A DNA stretch of 64,000 nucleotides, from NCBI RefSeq assembly GCF_001949145.1, contig NW_019091527.1:296706-360705 (forward strand), written 5' to 3'. The first letter of the stretch is position 1. Each line of letters starts with the position of its first letter. Positions 41,262 to 53,929 of this stretch are shown in pieces. Under the pieces are notes generated by a model that searched no databases, was not told the origin of the DNA, and saw nothing but the letters and a program-made list of their open reading frames with translations. This DNA comes from Acanthaster planci. Its lineage: Eukaryota > Echinodermata > Asteroidea > Valvatida > Acanthasteridae. Both the position numbers and the translations under genes were made by a program.

Positions 41262-42720
41262 GAGTAGTTTAATTCTTGAGTCTATTCTTTAATTCTTTGG
41301 ACTCTAATCTGTTCATTCATTGGGAGACGCATGTGCAGCAACTCAAAGTGTTTCAATTCAAAAGTGTATGCACATTACTTCTTCAATAACGACACCAACC
41401 CCGGACTGGACTTTGTAGCATACAAACACATCCCACACTGAAATTGTGAAAAACATTGGCGGTAACACCAAATGAAATGTCCACATCATTATGTCCCTGA
41501 ATGTGATGCACAGCATTCAGCTGCTAGCAACGCTTCCCAACAGTTTACAGCCAACATGAATACCGTCAGTGTGTACCACTGCTAAAACGTACTCGTAGTC
41601 TCGCACAATATATTGAAAGTCCACATACAGCAGCCTTGTCAGCAACAGCAAAAAGGCCTACTGATTTTTATCTTTTTGGTTTCTCAACTACATGATGTAT
41701 GGTTTTGTGACCTTTCAAAAAGGTATCTGACCCCAAACCACTTCTCTTTTTATTAAAACCACCAAATTTGGAGGAGCAAGTCCAGTCTACATGATGGTAA
41801 CCATCAGAATAGAATCATGAACATTAGCCCTGCATGCACTCAGCTATTCTTAGAATCTCTGGCCTGGTGGATTTATTACCCGTGGAATGTCACCTTTTTT
41901 AATTTCACGAAATCCCAGTGGGAGCTGGCCACTTTCTTGAGAGTCCCCCCCCCAAAAAACACAAAGATGGCATGTGAACTCTTGCGAGACGCCACCCTAT
42001 AGTGTGCGTGCTTTGTGACTGATCCTCGCACCAGAGTGCGAGATTTGGCTCCTCCATAAAATGCAATTCTGTCAAGCCATTAAAACTGGTGGCCGCATGG
42101 AAAGAAGAAAAAAGTGCCCACAGAGTCACGGGTAGAAAACAAAAAAAGCCATATGGTATGCTGTGCACGGCAAACCACCTCTTCCCAACTGAAATGTTGA
42201 AGTTTTGTTTCCCTACCCATCCCCGCCTTTTATTTTCTTGGTTTATTGCTTTATTTATACTGAATACTGAGAAAATACCCAACTCGGGGCCATGGTTTTT
42301 CAACGAGCCCTAGCAGCTGGTGGGGTTTTAATATAAACACCCAGACCCGTCGGCTTCCCAGTGAACGTGACTGCTAAGCCAGAGCATGGCTACGGTGAAA
42401 AGACGGGTGGGGGGGAGGAAGGAATTCGCTCCAGTCCATCGATGGGAAAATGAGAGTAAAATACTGAGAATGAAGCACCTGGTCCTTTGTGAGACAGTGG
42501 CTGCCCACATTAAAAAACAAAAAATGGGGGTGGATCTTTCAAATTTCAAGCACCGAAATGCGTCGACCTTTAGAATGACTTCCAACACAGGCGAAGCGTC
42601 AATATTACAATTATGAACGACTGACATACGTATATAAATAAACAATACTTAATAGACAAAATTATGTGTAACTCACTGTTCCATTGCACGGTTCACTGTT
42701 ATCATCTATCTGGACATTGT

Positions 42721-42770
42721 AAAAAAAAATAATAACAAAAAAATAATAAATAATAATACCAATAAACAAA
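42721..42770. repeat. AT-rich low-complexity (AATA)n
   Basis: Imperfect AAT/AATA repeats run through this stretch, with almost no G or C. Confidence 0.9.
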
Positions 42771-44178
42771 TTGTGCTCTGTGGAAATGTACTCTACGACC
42801 ACTTTTGTTATGATTCAGTTTGAACTTTAGTGTGGACATTATTATCAAATTATGATTTTTCTCCTTTTCATTATATTACCAGTGTCCAAGTTCAAAGCCA
42901 TGAAATGTTGTCACTATAATGGCAAAACCATGAAGAACGCAGGGCATTTAACTCAAACCTACCACTAGTAAATTCACAGCAACATTTCAGTTGTTGTGGG
43001 GGATCCCGGAACAACCTCAGGCCTGTTTTTTTGGCTGGGCGAGGACATGTTGGAGCTTGAAAATTCACGATTTGTTAACAAATACCTCCGTGAACAGTTT
43101 GATTGGGTTCCATTACCGAGCTATTTTGGTTGATGTGTTCCCCTGTATCAAGTCACATCGTGAGAACGTACCGAGGGCATTAGGGCTGCCAAATTTAGCA
43201 CATGGGAGCCAGTGTTTAGAAGCGCCCAGCAAGGTAGGAACTCAAGAAAGATACACATGTGACTGGTCACACAGAATGTACTTGCAATCGTGCAGAAATG
43301 CATATTGCAGTCAGGACACTTGACACCATGCATCCATGTATACCAAGTATGCATCAGAGAACAAATGGACTAAACAAATGCGTTTGTATGTACGTACATC
43401 TGCTCATATCCTCTTTTCAAAAATAATAAACTTCCGTTCACCAACTCCTATGGAGACATGGCATTGTGAAGTCTGACAGAAAAATGGCCGGCTTTGGGCA
43501 AATGGACAACACAGGCTGTCTTTCTTTTTTTATGCCACTTTTTTCTTATAACAAAATAAAAGAATTCCCCTCTACTTTTGCACACAAATAGGTTTAAACA
43601 AATCTGGACTACTCTTAAATTTTAATAAAATATTCACAAAAATATAGCAATGTGGTTAAACTAACTTCCTGAATATCTTTGAATTCTTTCTGCAACTTAA
43701 AAAGCATTCAGGAGTCAACAAAGTTGACCGTAACCTTTAAAAAAGAAAGCTCTGAAAAACATGACATTAAAAAAAAGAAACAAAAAATAATGCTCCGTGC
43801 CAAACACGAGCAAAGAATTTCACTCCAAATGCAAACATATATACAAGACGACTTCTTTGCAGTGCCTTGTACATGTAGTACCTTGGTTTCGTTACAGTAC
43901 ATGCAAGCGTTCTAAGATAGATATCCCAGCATTCAGGGGAGGGAGAAGCCGGTACTCAGCAGCTGCATGTGTACATACATGTACATGTATACCGGTATGC
44001 ACCAGAAATGCCTCCAACTTTACATTCGTGATCCCGTACATCCAACTCAGGGGGAAAAGCCGGCCTAGCTTTGTTATCACAAGACTTGACCTCATCTGTC
44101 TAATTGACCCAGTTGACCTCAGAATAAGGGCAAACCTTTCCATGGAGGGAAGGGGGTGAGAGGAGGGGAGCCCCAGGG

Positions 44179-44213
44179 AACAATCTCTAATTGGCTTATT
44201 TGCCCTTATTAGG
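44179..44213. promoter_or_regulatory. Candidate regulatory cluster: Sox-like, homeodomain-like and CArG sites
   Basis: Within 35 bases there are AACAAT (44179-44184, Sox-type core), TAATTG (44188-44193, homeodomain-type core) and CCTTATTAGG (44204-44213, an exact CC(A/T)6GG CArG box). Such short matches arise by chance, so this is only a candidate intronic enhancer site in the large Musashi intron. Confidence 0.2.
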
Positions 44214-45821
44214 ACAAGGGCCTTGTTACTTGGGGATGCAGTGAAAAGGGGGAAGAGGTCTTTCTCTCCTCTTACAAATAACACAGTGACACGGTGACCA
44301 AGAAAAGCACCATATCAATTCACAGGGGAATCTACTTTTGGACTGGAAGTTTTGAAACTATTCTCTAATGCCCCGTTTGGAAACCAATGATTCACTTAGC
44401 ATGTGCCCTTCTGTTTGAAGGTCAATGTGGCTTTGGAAAGTTTTCAGACTATCTAATTACTTGCTTCTATGAAAAATTAACCCCTTGTCTGTTAATCATG
44501 AGAAAAAATGTTCTAAATGAAAACAACTGCACATGAAATCAGATCCCATAACGGGAGTTATACAGTTTTTTCCTTGTACATTCTCAGTGCATTGGAACGA
44601 GCAAACTCAGCTGATGCAGTCCATTGAGAGCCTCGTGGATATGGACATGTATCCGTGGACGGAAAAGGTTCAAGTAATGCAGTTCCTGTTTATTTCCATT
44701 GTAAGACATTTCTTTCCCAGTAAATCAAAAGGAGGTCTAGAAATTACCAACACATGTGTAATTACAACGTTAGACAGGATTTTCATATTTTTTGTTCATT
44801 AATTTCATTACTTTTTGTACAACTTCAACTTCCTATTTTTATCCAGAATTAAAAATCTTCTTTTAGTTGGAAGGCAAATTGTTTGCCTCAGTTTATCAAA
44901 ACAAAAATTTATTCAAGAATTTCTGAGGCAAAAAAATAATAATTTTCTCACAGTGACACTAAAAGACTAAATCCCCGAGACAAAACTGGACCAGTGAGGG
45001 GGAATCCTATCCTTTTGATCAGCGCTATAATTGAATCACTGGTTGATAATCACATGTATTCTACACAAAGCACCGTGCACAGCACGCTCAATTCGCAATT
45101 ATTTCTGACCTTTGCAGTGAAAAAAAAAAATAAAAAATCTAGCCTGCTGAGCAGATGTGGATTGCACCGAATTAACCGGTTGTCCACCTCGGACGCTTGC
45201 AGATTAAAATATAACCTCTGATTCAGCACGGGGGCACGAATGCCTTTCATCCTCCAAACTTAAAAGGGCAATTTTTTTTTTTCAAATGCTGCCCTATGTT
45301 GTCCTTAGAAAATCTACCATCCTCATCCCAGATTCTCTTGATTTATTCAAGGAGAAGCAAAAGAGAAAGTGAACAGGGTGGGGAGAAGGTTAAAAAAAAA
45401 AAGACAGTTGGGGTTTTAGGAGGAGCAAAACAACGATGCTGTCCCTTATTACCGCATGCTCACTCCACAGGAATGCTTGGGGTCAAGTGAAAAATGCACG
45501 AGCAGGCTTTGAATAGCCTTGCTCCTTGGCTGGCATGCAGCGGCATGACGACCGCTGCTCCATGGGCCATGCACTGCCATGGGGCAAAAAAAAAAAAAAA
45601 AAGGACGAGGAGAGAGGTGGGGATGGATCGAAGGGTTGGAGGAGTTAGGAACAAAATTTCAAGAAACAAAAATATATTTTTGAGTGAGCGCCGGTCACAC
45701 ATAATGTACTCAGTTGTGGAATCATTTGTTATTGAAGGGCAGATTGAGCCTGAAGGATCAGGTTAGATCACTGGCTGTACACTTTTGACTCTTGAATTGT
45801 TATTTGCAGTGAGTGCATATA

Positions 45822-45835
45822 CTGTACATGTACAG
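45822..45835. repeat. 14-base palindrome of the ACATGTAC class
   Basis: CTGTACATGTACAG is a perfect palindrome. Similar ACATGTACATGT strings occur near 1255, 2766, 3389, 12481, 12954, 19507, 30501, 43976, 48614, 50080, 54382 and 58097, so it belongs to a dispersed short palindromic motif. Confidence 0.9.
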
Positions 45836-46246
45836 TGCATGTACAAGTACACACGTACAAGATACCCTTTCCCATTTTGCACCCTACACACTGAGTATAT
45901 TGGTCACCCTTGCTGAAGATGTTGGCAGAAACATGTTTCTTTACTTGGCCCCATGCTCACAAAACTGATCAAATGTACCAGCTGGGAGATTTAAATAGAT
46001 CGCTGTTCAGGTTTAAATTGTATTTGTTTGTTACTTTCTCCAGTGTCTCTAAAATTATCTTGACAGAGGTCGAACATCTTTGAATCAATATTCTTCTCAA
46101 ATATCCAAATGCAACCCGGGGTAATAAGGTAAGTACTGAATCCTACGTCAAATAAACACATTTGGCAATTTTGACCAGAATTTCAGTATGGCAAACAAAT
46201 TTGATGGTACAGGCCACTTGACTGAGAAGTGGGGCTGAGTCCATTT

Positions 46247-46630
46247 GAATAATTCACTTTTCGAATATTCCACCTTCAATTCAATCGAATATCCGAATAT
46301 TCAGTCATACCGACTGACAGATTATTGATAAACAGACCATATACAAAATCAGTTGCAATAACACACAAAGTTGTACATTATAATCAATATAATAGCTTCT
46401 CACATCTAAGAGTATCTCCAGCCACGATTTAGCAAGATTTGAAAGACGAACAAGCACAGTTAAAAATTTCTATTCCTCTTAAATTGTTTAATGAATAATT
46501 TACTTTTCGAATCGTTGAAAGATTTCGGTCGCTTTTCATTTAAATCTGCTTGAAACAAGACTCCACAATACAATTGTTCTCATTTAAACAAAAGAAAATT
46601 CCTTTTCATTAATTTAGCATTCGAATATTC
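46247..46630. repeat. AT-rich region with TTCGAATATTC palindromes and a 20-base direct repeat
   Basis: GAATAATTCACTTTTCGAAT (46247-46266) recurs at 46493-46512 with one mismatch. The palindrome-like TTCGAATATTC occurs at 46260-46270 and 46620-46630, with partial forms between. This is possibly a decayed repeat element; its boundaries are unclear. Confidence 0.6.
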
Positions 46631-47080
46631 AAACTCAGAAATTAACATTCAATAATCGATTGAAGATTTGGTTATTCGGACATTCTGTGAAGACAGTATT
46701 TCTTTCCATCAAAATGATGGAATGAGAGCAAGATTTTGGCCATTGTAAATGTTTTGATGCTCTCCAAAATTAATCAAATTGCAGAAGTTCAAAACAGTTG
46801 ATGACGCACTGAAGGAAGGTCAGACGCAAAGTACTCTTTCAAAAAAAATGGACGATTCATCAAAAATTTCTAAATGAAGGAAGAAAGAGTCCTGCAATGC
46901 CTTTTGACAACAACAGGTCCAAATGCATTTTGTTTATAATGTAAATACACAATCAAAGTTGCCAGCCGAGCCACCACATAAAATTTGTTATTTTGGTTCT
47001 CTTATCAGATGACCAAAACCCAAATATGTATAAATGTCTAGGACTCTCATTAGTAGGTAAATGACAAAACGTATTCCGTG

Positions 47081-47103
47081 CTTCTTTCTTCTTTCTTTCT
47101 TTA
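47081..47103. repeat. (CTTT)n microsatellite
   Basis: Imperfect CTTT units, pyrimidine-only on the plus strand. Confidence 0.9.
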
Positions 47104-48555
47104 TTTTTGCCAACCAATCAAATTACACGCATCTGTCACAGGTTCGAGGGGGTAAAAAAAGAAAAGAAAAAATGCATCACACCCACAGCAGCTGTGTCAC
47201 ATGCATTGAATTTACTCTAGCAACGATTGTCAAGGCAACCGTCGCCCCGGCAACTTGCAGGTATGGCATGTCATTGGGTCAGCAGCGACTCCAGTAATTA
47301 AGGGGCAACCGGTGAGGGGCTCACCTTGGGGCTTTGTACATGGGCTTTGCCAGCAAAGGTCTCTTTCTTTTTTTTTTTCTATTTTGAAGAGGGCGGGGAT
47401 GGGCGAAAGAGTTTGCGTGACATCTTATCAGTGGCTGATCGACTTCAGGAATGCCACATAAACTGGCAATAAAACACTGAATCAACAAACACTAGATATT
47501 TCACCACAGAGACAGTTCTCAAAGCAGCGTAGAGTGGACTGGGAAGGTGGGAGTATTCCCCCCCCCATTTTTGCTGTATTGCAGAACTTTGACAGCTGGT
47601 ATGAGAGGAATGCCATTTCCACAGCATGACATCACAAAGGCTATTTAAGGATTTCTCAGTGTTAGACGTTGCAACTGATCCAAACGAACATGGGGTTGGA
47701 TTTGAAAAAGCAGCCAAGAGACTCTCCTCCCCCCAACTAAAAAATTGTCATCTTTTCAAGAGTGGCAGAAAATCCCTATAGTATTACATGATGATGCAAT
47801 CATGCAAGGACGCGACAGTGATGTGGCTTTATGAATTTAGCCTATGCTCTCGGAAATTCTGCCAGCATTATTGATTACCGACTGAACCAAAACAATTGGA
47901 TGTATATGAACATCGCATAACAGCTGTGAAGTTTCTTTGTCATTTTTCAAAGCCCCATTCAGCAATGCCAACACACATGATGCCTTGATAATTTCTATTC
48001 AGCATGTTATCAAAATTACTCCAGTAGCACACAAAGGAACCAACATCCACGAAATCCCTTCATCTAGTTTGGGCCATTTTGGGGTATCTTTGCGCAGGAA
48101 TCCAGATAACAAGATTTTAACAGAATTTCTCCCGCCTCCCTGAAGAACGTGTATTTTCCAATCACCCAGTCTGCTTTTTGGCCTCTCTTAATAGCTTGAG
48201 GTAAGTCACAGCCAACAATATAACAAGAGAGAATGCAGGCAAATCAAATCTGACTTGCTTCTCAAAGATCTTGGTTCTCAATGTGGATCGCCAAGTTCCA
48301 ATTGCAACTACTTGGAGGGACTCAGCAGAGCTCTGAGAGGCCATTGAAGATTTACTGTCAATTTGTTCATTGCGCCATCCAAACATTCTCCCTTCAGGAT
48401 TTTGCTGGGCACCCTGCTTGGTGTTTGGCTGCTATCATTTATTATTTTTCATCATGAATGGGACCGTAGGACCAATGGCATATAGGACCCCATGTGACAT
48501 AGGACCAGTGGGACTTAAGACCAGTAAGACCCATGGCGACTACAGAGACTATAGA

Positions 48556-48600
48556 GACGTCCCCTCCCGAGACGTCCCCTCCCAAAACGTCCCCTCCCAA
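48556..48600. repeat. Minisatellite, three 15-base units
   Basis: Three consecutive units (48556-48570, 48571-48585, 48586-48600) share the core ACGTCCCCTCCC. In one frame they read as a DVPSR/DVPSQ/NVPSQ repeat, but there is no sign that the frame is expressed. The flanking bases from about 48460 contain a looser series of GGACC-containing units. Confidence 0.9.
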
Positions 48601-51600
48601 AACTACTGGTAAATGTACATGTACTTGTCATATGTTATATTTTACTTGGCAACAAATCTATTTGCTGGCTTTCTCATTAGTGTCTCTGAAATGGCTAAAA
48701 TAAGAGTACAAGAAAACAAACAAAAAGAAAACAACGATGCTCTACCCGCAAAAACATGTTTCATTTTCGAAGTCCAAGAGGTTAGACAATTGGCTCCAGA
48801 GCAGCTCTGTAATAACACGTCTTTCATCAGAAGAAAATATTCCACCGCCTTGTGTGATCTTGCCTCTCAACACAGACAATGCTGCCCATTGTTCTGGTCT
48901 GGTGACCGCAAAGTGACAGGCACAGTGAATAATGCAAAAAAAAGTGGGCACCAATATACACAAGGCAGCCAGGCTATTATTACAGATCATGGCGGCCAGA
49001 CCGGTGCTTGATGTTCAGTCTGCTGGAAGCACAAACTGGCTCCACTGTGGTGTGTTCCGCCAGTGTAACCAGTTCAATTACACCTCCTGATTGTGCTTCT
49101 GGTGCCCTTATGTGGTTTTTTATAGGGTAGGCTGCCCGTCTCAGTTTACATGTACATTATTTGCATACACCCCCACTGGATGGCAACATATACAATGTAC
49201 GGTTTGTTTTTTTAGTCAAATTACAAAGGAAACAAAGATTACCACATTCAGAATACGCCTACACATATGACGAATGAAATGTACATTAAAAATCTGCACC
49301 AGTTTAAACAATACAATGTATGTAGGTTTATTGAAGACCACGAAAAAAATGCTCAAAATTTACACAGTTTCTTGTGTAAGAAAACAAAAGAGAAAACGAC
49401 AAAATGAAGGCTGCCATGTCAAAAATGTGAGGTGCTGCATGTTCCTTCTAACGAGCGGTACTTCTTGGCTGACGCCCAAGGAAAAGTGGTGGTTGGCACT
49501 GCATGTGTGCATGCGTGCACTGGTACAAGAAATGTCTTTTCCCCCGTTGCCCATTATGCCGGTACATGTGCTTTAAAGTCACTAACTACATGTCCATGTA
49601 CGTTCGGTACATGTAGGACCTACACAGAGCATATACACAAAGTGCTCTATAGTTCCAAGCATTCCTTCAATAGCAACCTGAGAGAGACACCTGTCATTTC
49701 AATGCCCCGCATGAATGTTCAGATTATGTACATGTGCATGTACTGAGCCTAGTATAGTCATCCATTTTGTGGACCAGTACATAGGCAAACTTACAGAAAA
49801 TACTATTTATCCTCGCAATGTGAGCACTTTTCAGCTGGATTTTGTTGGTCTCCTCGACTGTTATTTGTTTCGCAGAAGCCCTAACCCAAATATAACTGTT
49901 TCTGAAAGCGGGGGGGCGAGGAATCCTGTGTGGACCAGGATTAGTCCACATGAGGTTCCATGACCTGCATTACTGTGGCAAGGTTGAGACACCCAGCTTT
50001 GTCCATGTTGAAAATAGGCAACGGTCATGCACACTCTATGCCATGAAAACCAGTGCACATGTATATACATCACTTGTACATGTACACTCGTGTGTCCAAA
50101 TACTTGTACTCTGGTGACCGAGTTGATACATGTACCTTCTGCTATCAATGCACTGGGAAAACATACTTGAAATTCATCCTTGGCTCTTTATTAATACTTC
50201 CAAATGGAAATATGAGAGATGCTGGAACTTCTGAAGCTGTACAATCTGTGCCTACCAGGACAACTTCTTGCAAGGGATAGCTTTGGACTGCCGCTTCTGT
50301 GACAACCAAGTCCATCGATGGAACAGCAAAGAGGCATTGCCCAGGCTACTGTCTGGTGCTTGCTCGCGTCCTTAATGCGTAATCTGGAGGGGAAGCCTTC
50401 GTCATATTAATTTGATCCGAGATGATCCATCATACGTAAACGCCTGGCACTGGCTGAGCTGCTCATGCTGATAAAGTGCAAACTGCGTTTCTGAAAAAGG
50501 CATTCAAATGTATTGTGGGCCCACTGATCCTCAGAAGGGTGTTTATGGGACTCTCCAAAGCACAGTATGAGAAACATGACATTTGTGTACCATTCTGCAT
50601 TCGAATTTACACTAGCAAATTAATCAGTGCCTCACAGATGTTCCAGTTAATTCTTAACGAATAAAGACTAAGCCCCTTCCCAATCCTCAATGTAAAAAAG
50701 TACAAATTGATGAATTATACTACTCGAAGTAGATCTATCGAAACTACCGACAGGGAAATTGACAGAGCTGTTTCTTGTAATGCGCACTGCACACTACTTT
50801 GTTGCAGGGCCTGGAAGAAAAATAAAGTACCTATCTCACAAGGAAGTTTTTTAGGGGTGTGCAAACCAATTCCCAGACAAAGAGACGGCCTCTCACTAAA
50901 GATAGCAGATTATCCTTATCCCAAAGCATTCCATCGGGTAAACTCTTAAGATGTCGCATACATGCCTTGCCAAATTTCTGACATGATTACTGACGAGTGG
51001 ACATTTTTCAGGGAATAAATTCCTCCCCTCTCTTGACTTGGATATCTTTTGCTCGTCGGAATCAAGTTTGAATTGCTACTACACTTGTCTCATCATCTCG
51101 CAGCTAAAGGCCAACAATAACGTAGCTTAGGAGGCACAAGCTTCCCCCGGCTGTTATTGCTCTTCCTGGGTCATTTCCCCGTCTCCAGCTACATTTGAGT
51201 CGTCCGGCTCCTTTCTTGCGTTTCAAGATTTGCAACATCTGTGAAAGTTTAGGCCAGACCTTGGACGCCTTGATTAGCATCCCATACACACAGTGCCAAG
51301 CTGCGAATTCTCCTCTCTGATGATGATTCTCTGGATGACATCATCGTCTATCAATGCAGCACCAAAAGGACAGTGACCCTGCCAATGGGCAGCCAAGCAT
51401 GGGCTAACAAATGAACATCGCCAGGGCTGATGTATGGGCTGCTGGCCAGTTCCCCTGCTACTTTCCCGGGGTCCCACCGAGGATGTGGGCTAATATACAG
51501 CCACATATGCACATACATTACCGGGAGGTACACATGTCGTTTGGCTAATAGTCTTAATAGGCTGCGGCTGAGGAAGAGTGCAGGTTGGGTTCAAGCAATT

Positions 51601-53887
51601 GGAACATTTCAGCCGGCCAGAGCGGCTACTTAGGGACAGGAAAAAATAAGGCTGCAGTTTGGGGACAGATTTGAGAGTCCTAAAACCAATGGTTGAACAG
51701 GAACAGCATACTGGGCAATTGCCAAGTCATCACCACAATACAAACGCATGGCAGCCAAAATATACAAGTATTGTTGGAATTCTAGTTGTTATATTTACTT
51801 GAATTTTATTTCTACCTGTTACTGCATTTTGATAAGAAAGGAAAACAAAAGACCCACTAAGGAAATTGATTTTTTAAAAAAATGAAAATGTGCAAAATAA
51901 ACAAGCAAAAAAAAAGATATTACGGTCAGTCTTTTATGGTTGATCCATTGGGATTTATCTGCTCTATGAGCACAAAAAGGTTTCTGTTCAGAAAGAACAA
52001 ACTGGTTCTTGTCAAAGAACAATTCATAATATACTTGATGGCAGTCCCATGGTTTTTTTTTTTTTTTTTTACCCAACCACGGATTTCACGGAAAATTATG
52101 CAAATTTCTGCCAGAGGAAAAGGACCCAAGATATGTATCAAATCAATGCACAATTTACTACGGAGGTCATTTACCAGAATCCCTGTGCAATGTACGTTTT
52201 CAAGGTTTTTTTTACAAAGTGACTGAGCCTCCACACTTCCACACTTAACCTCCCCATCAGTGCAACGCCAAATAATTTATCGAGTCCAGATTTGAGTTTT
52301 TCTCAGGTTTCCAGGTTGTCATTAGGGAGCGTGTTGCATTACACCACAGACTTAGCAGAGGAAGACTAAAAGCTACATCATGATTACCTGCATTTGCAAT
52401 TCCGACACTTTCATTTCTAGGATGAAAAGCCAGACGCGCTTTCTTTCTGATTTTTTTTTTTTCCTGTCTGGGAGAAAAATCATCTCGAAGAGGATTCCAT
52501 AATCTATGACTTGCAGCTGTTGGGTAAATGAACTTTTGAAGGGCTTCTATTTTCACATAAAGAGGTCATTGGTTTCGTACCAATTCATGCATTAAACCTC
52601 CGATGGTGAGTGTCATATTTTTCCTATCACACGACCAGCCCTTTCATATTTTCGAATGTGATGGGATTTGAAGTGCTAATCAGATTCATTCACGGTGTTA
52701 ATGCAGGGGTCGATCCTGAGGGACCAAACAAAGCGCATGATTACAGTAACGCATGGTACTGGGTCTTCCTGTCGCCCCAAAGTTTATCGCACAAGCCCTG
52801 AACCTACTCCAAAAACCTACTTCAAAGAGAATCAATTCACAGAGTTTGAACTTTTAATGCATGGGCGCTACTTTACAGGGAATGAAAATGCCTTTATGTA
52901 ACTTACTGACAAGACAATGCTTTCATATTTTTAAGCAAAAACAGCAAAGCATTACAAACAGTACTCAAAAAAATCCCACACTTGGCCCAGGAGATAAAGC
53001 AAGGAACCAACTCAAGTATGAAAACCGACACAAAGCAAAATCCACCTCTGACAAGTTTCCTTCAAAGAACAACATTTTCAATTGCAGCCCTCCCTCCCCA
53101 TTTGTTGCTACTCCCTCTGATTCTGGGCAATGCGCATTTTGCCTTTACTTTCTATTCAATCATACGACTCTCTCCTCCCACCACAAATGACTTGCACCTG
53201 ACCGAAAGAACGCTCAGATACCATACATAAAAAGCTTAGGGCGACAGAGTTTCTTTGGACGCAGCCAGCGAAGACTCCAGTGTAAACAAGGGGATGATGT
53301 CATGGCCACTGACCAATCAACAATGCCCGTACATGTGTATCATCTCCGAGATAAATGGCAAGGAAGCTCCACTTGGGAGCCTGGCTGTTAACGATTCACA
53401 CCAATCGTAGAGTATCACTTCAAACTTGTACGTGTTCATTCAGAATTGTAACATCCTGGTGATCACGCCAGTAGCAGAAAAGCTGAAAGGTTTCGCATTT
53501 CTATTCCCCACAAAGACTCTCGAATAGCCTATCAACAAAAATACTTTGGAACAGACAACTACGGTCAGGGGAAAACTATTTTTAATTTGCGTGGGACTGT
53601 CACTATCGTACAAGCAACTGCTTTCATTTTGAACAGTGTACTAATCTGGTGTCGAAATCAGACACACTTTAAATACTGCATTCTTTCAAGAAAATAAAAA
53701 AAACAGTTTTCTGTACACATGTACAAGTATAAAGTTTACTTTCACATACTTTTTAATACATGTTTATAAACCACAAGGGTTGTATTCATAGATTTTATTC
53801 AGTTAAAAATGAAATTTCCTCGAGTCAACATGATTTACATTGTAAACCAATAACTTTTGGGGGAAAGAAAATGAGAATGTGTCTTAC

Positions 53888-53929
53888 CTTGGGTGGTGAC
53901 CTTTTAGGAAAAGCAACCTTGGGGTCAAT
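53888..53929 (-). CDS. MSI: Musashi-family RNA-binding protein, 42-base exon encoding the RRM1-RRM2 linker
   Basis: A 42-base exon on the minus strand, with acceptor GCTTCAG and donor AAG|GTAAGAC. It encodes exactly 14 residues, IDPKVAFPKRSPPK, in phase 0 at both ends. Vertebrate Musashi proteins have IDPKVAFPRRAQPK at this place, so the first half is nearly invariant while the end (RSPPK) differs and is richer in proline. The segment closes RRM1 and forms the linker that sets the spacing of the two RRMs. Because both flanking introns are phase 0, skipping this exon would keep the frame, so alternative use is possible, but nothing in the sequence shows that it occurs. The nearest exons are 5.2 kb upstream (59175) and 37.5 kb downstream (16416) in transcript order. 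Confidence 0.94.

Larger units (their letters stand above)
16417..53887 (-). other. Large intron between linker exon and RRM2 exon (37,471 bases)
   Basis: Bounded by the donor at 53887 and the acceptor at 16417 of two confidently placed, phase-matched exons. It holds a 50-base tandem duplication at 18064-18164, a purine-rich stretch near 18590-18820, MITE copy 2 at 41019-41261, AT-rich repeats near 42721-42770 and 46247-46630, and a degenerate minisatellite near 48460-48600. It also contains scattered palindromes and long mono-A, mono-T, mono-G and mono-C runs. The longest open frames (170 codons at 24965-25477 minus, 163 codons at 37640-38131 plus, 144 codons at 25861-26295 plus) were read and show no known family. 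Non-coding RNAs or enhancers could be here but cannot be proven from sequence alone. Confidence 0.85.

Noticed and set aside
47138-47155. Possible tRNA B-box GGTTCGAGGGG
   Set aside because: No matching A-box, acceptor stem or cloverleaf around it.
48556-48600. CRISPR-like spaced repeats
   Set aside because: The units are directly adjacent 15-mers without spacers, in a eukaryotic intron.
48613-49011. 132-codon plus-strand frame with a hydrophobic start
   Set aside because: The N-terminal hydrophobic part could mimic a signal peptide, but the remainder has no similarity I recognise and the frame begins in an ACATGTAC repeat.
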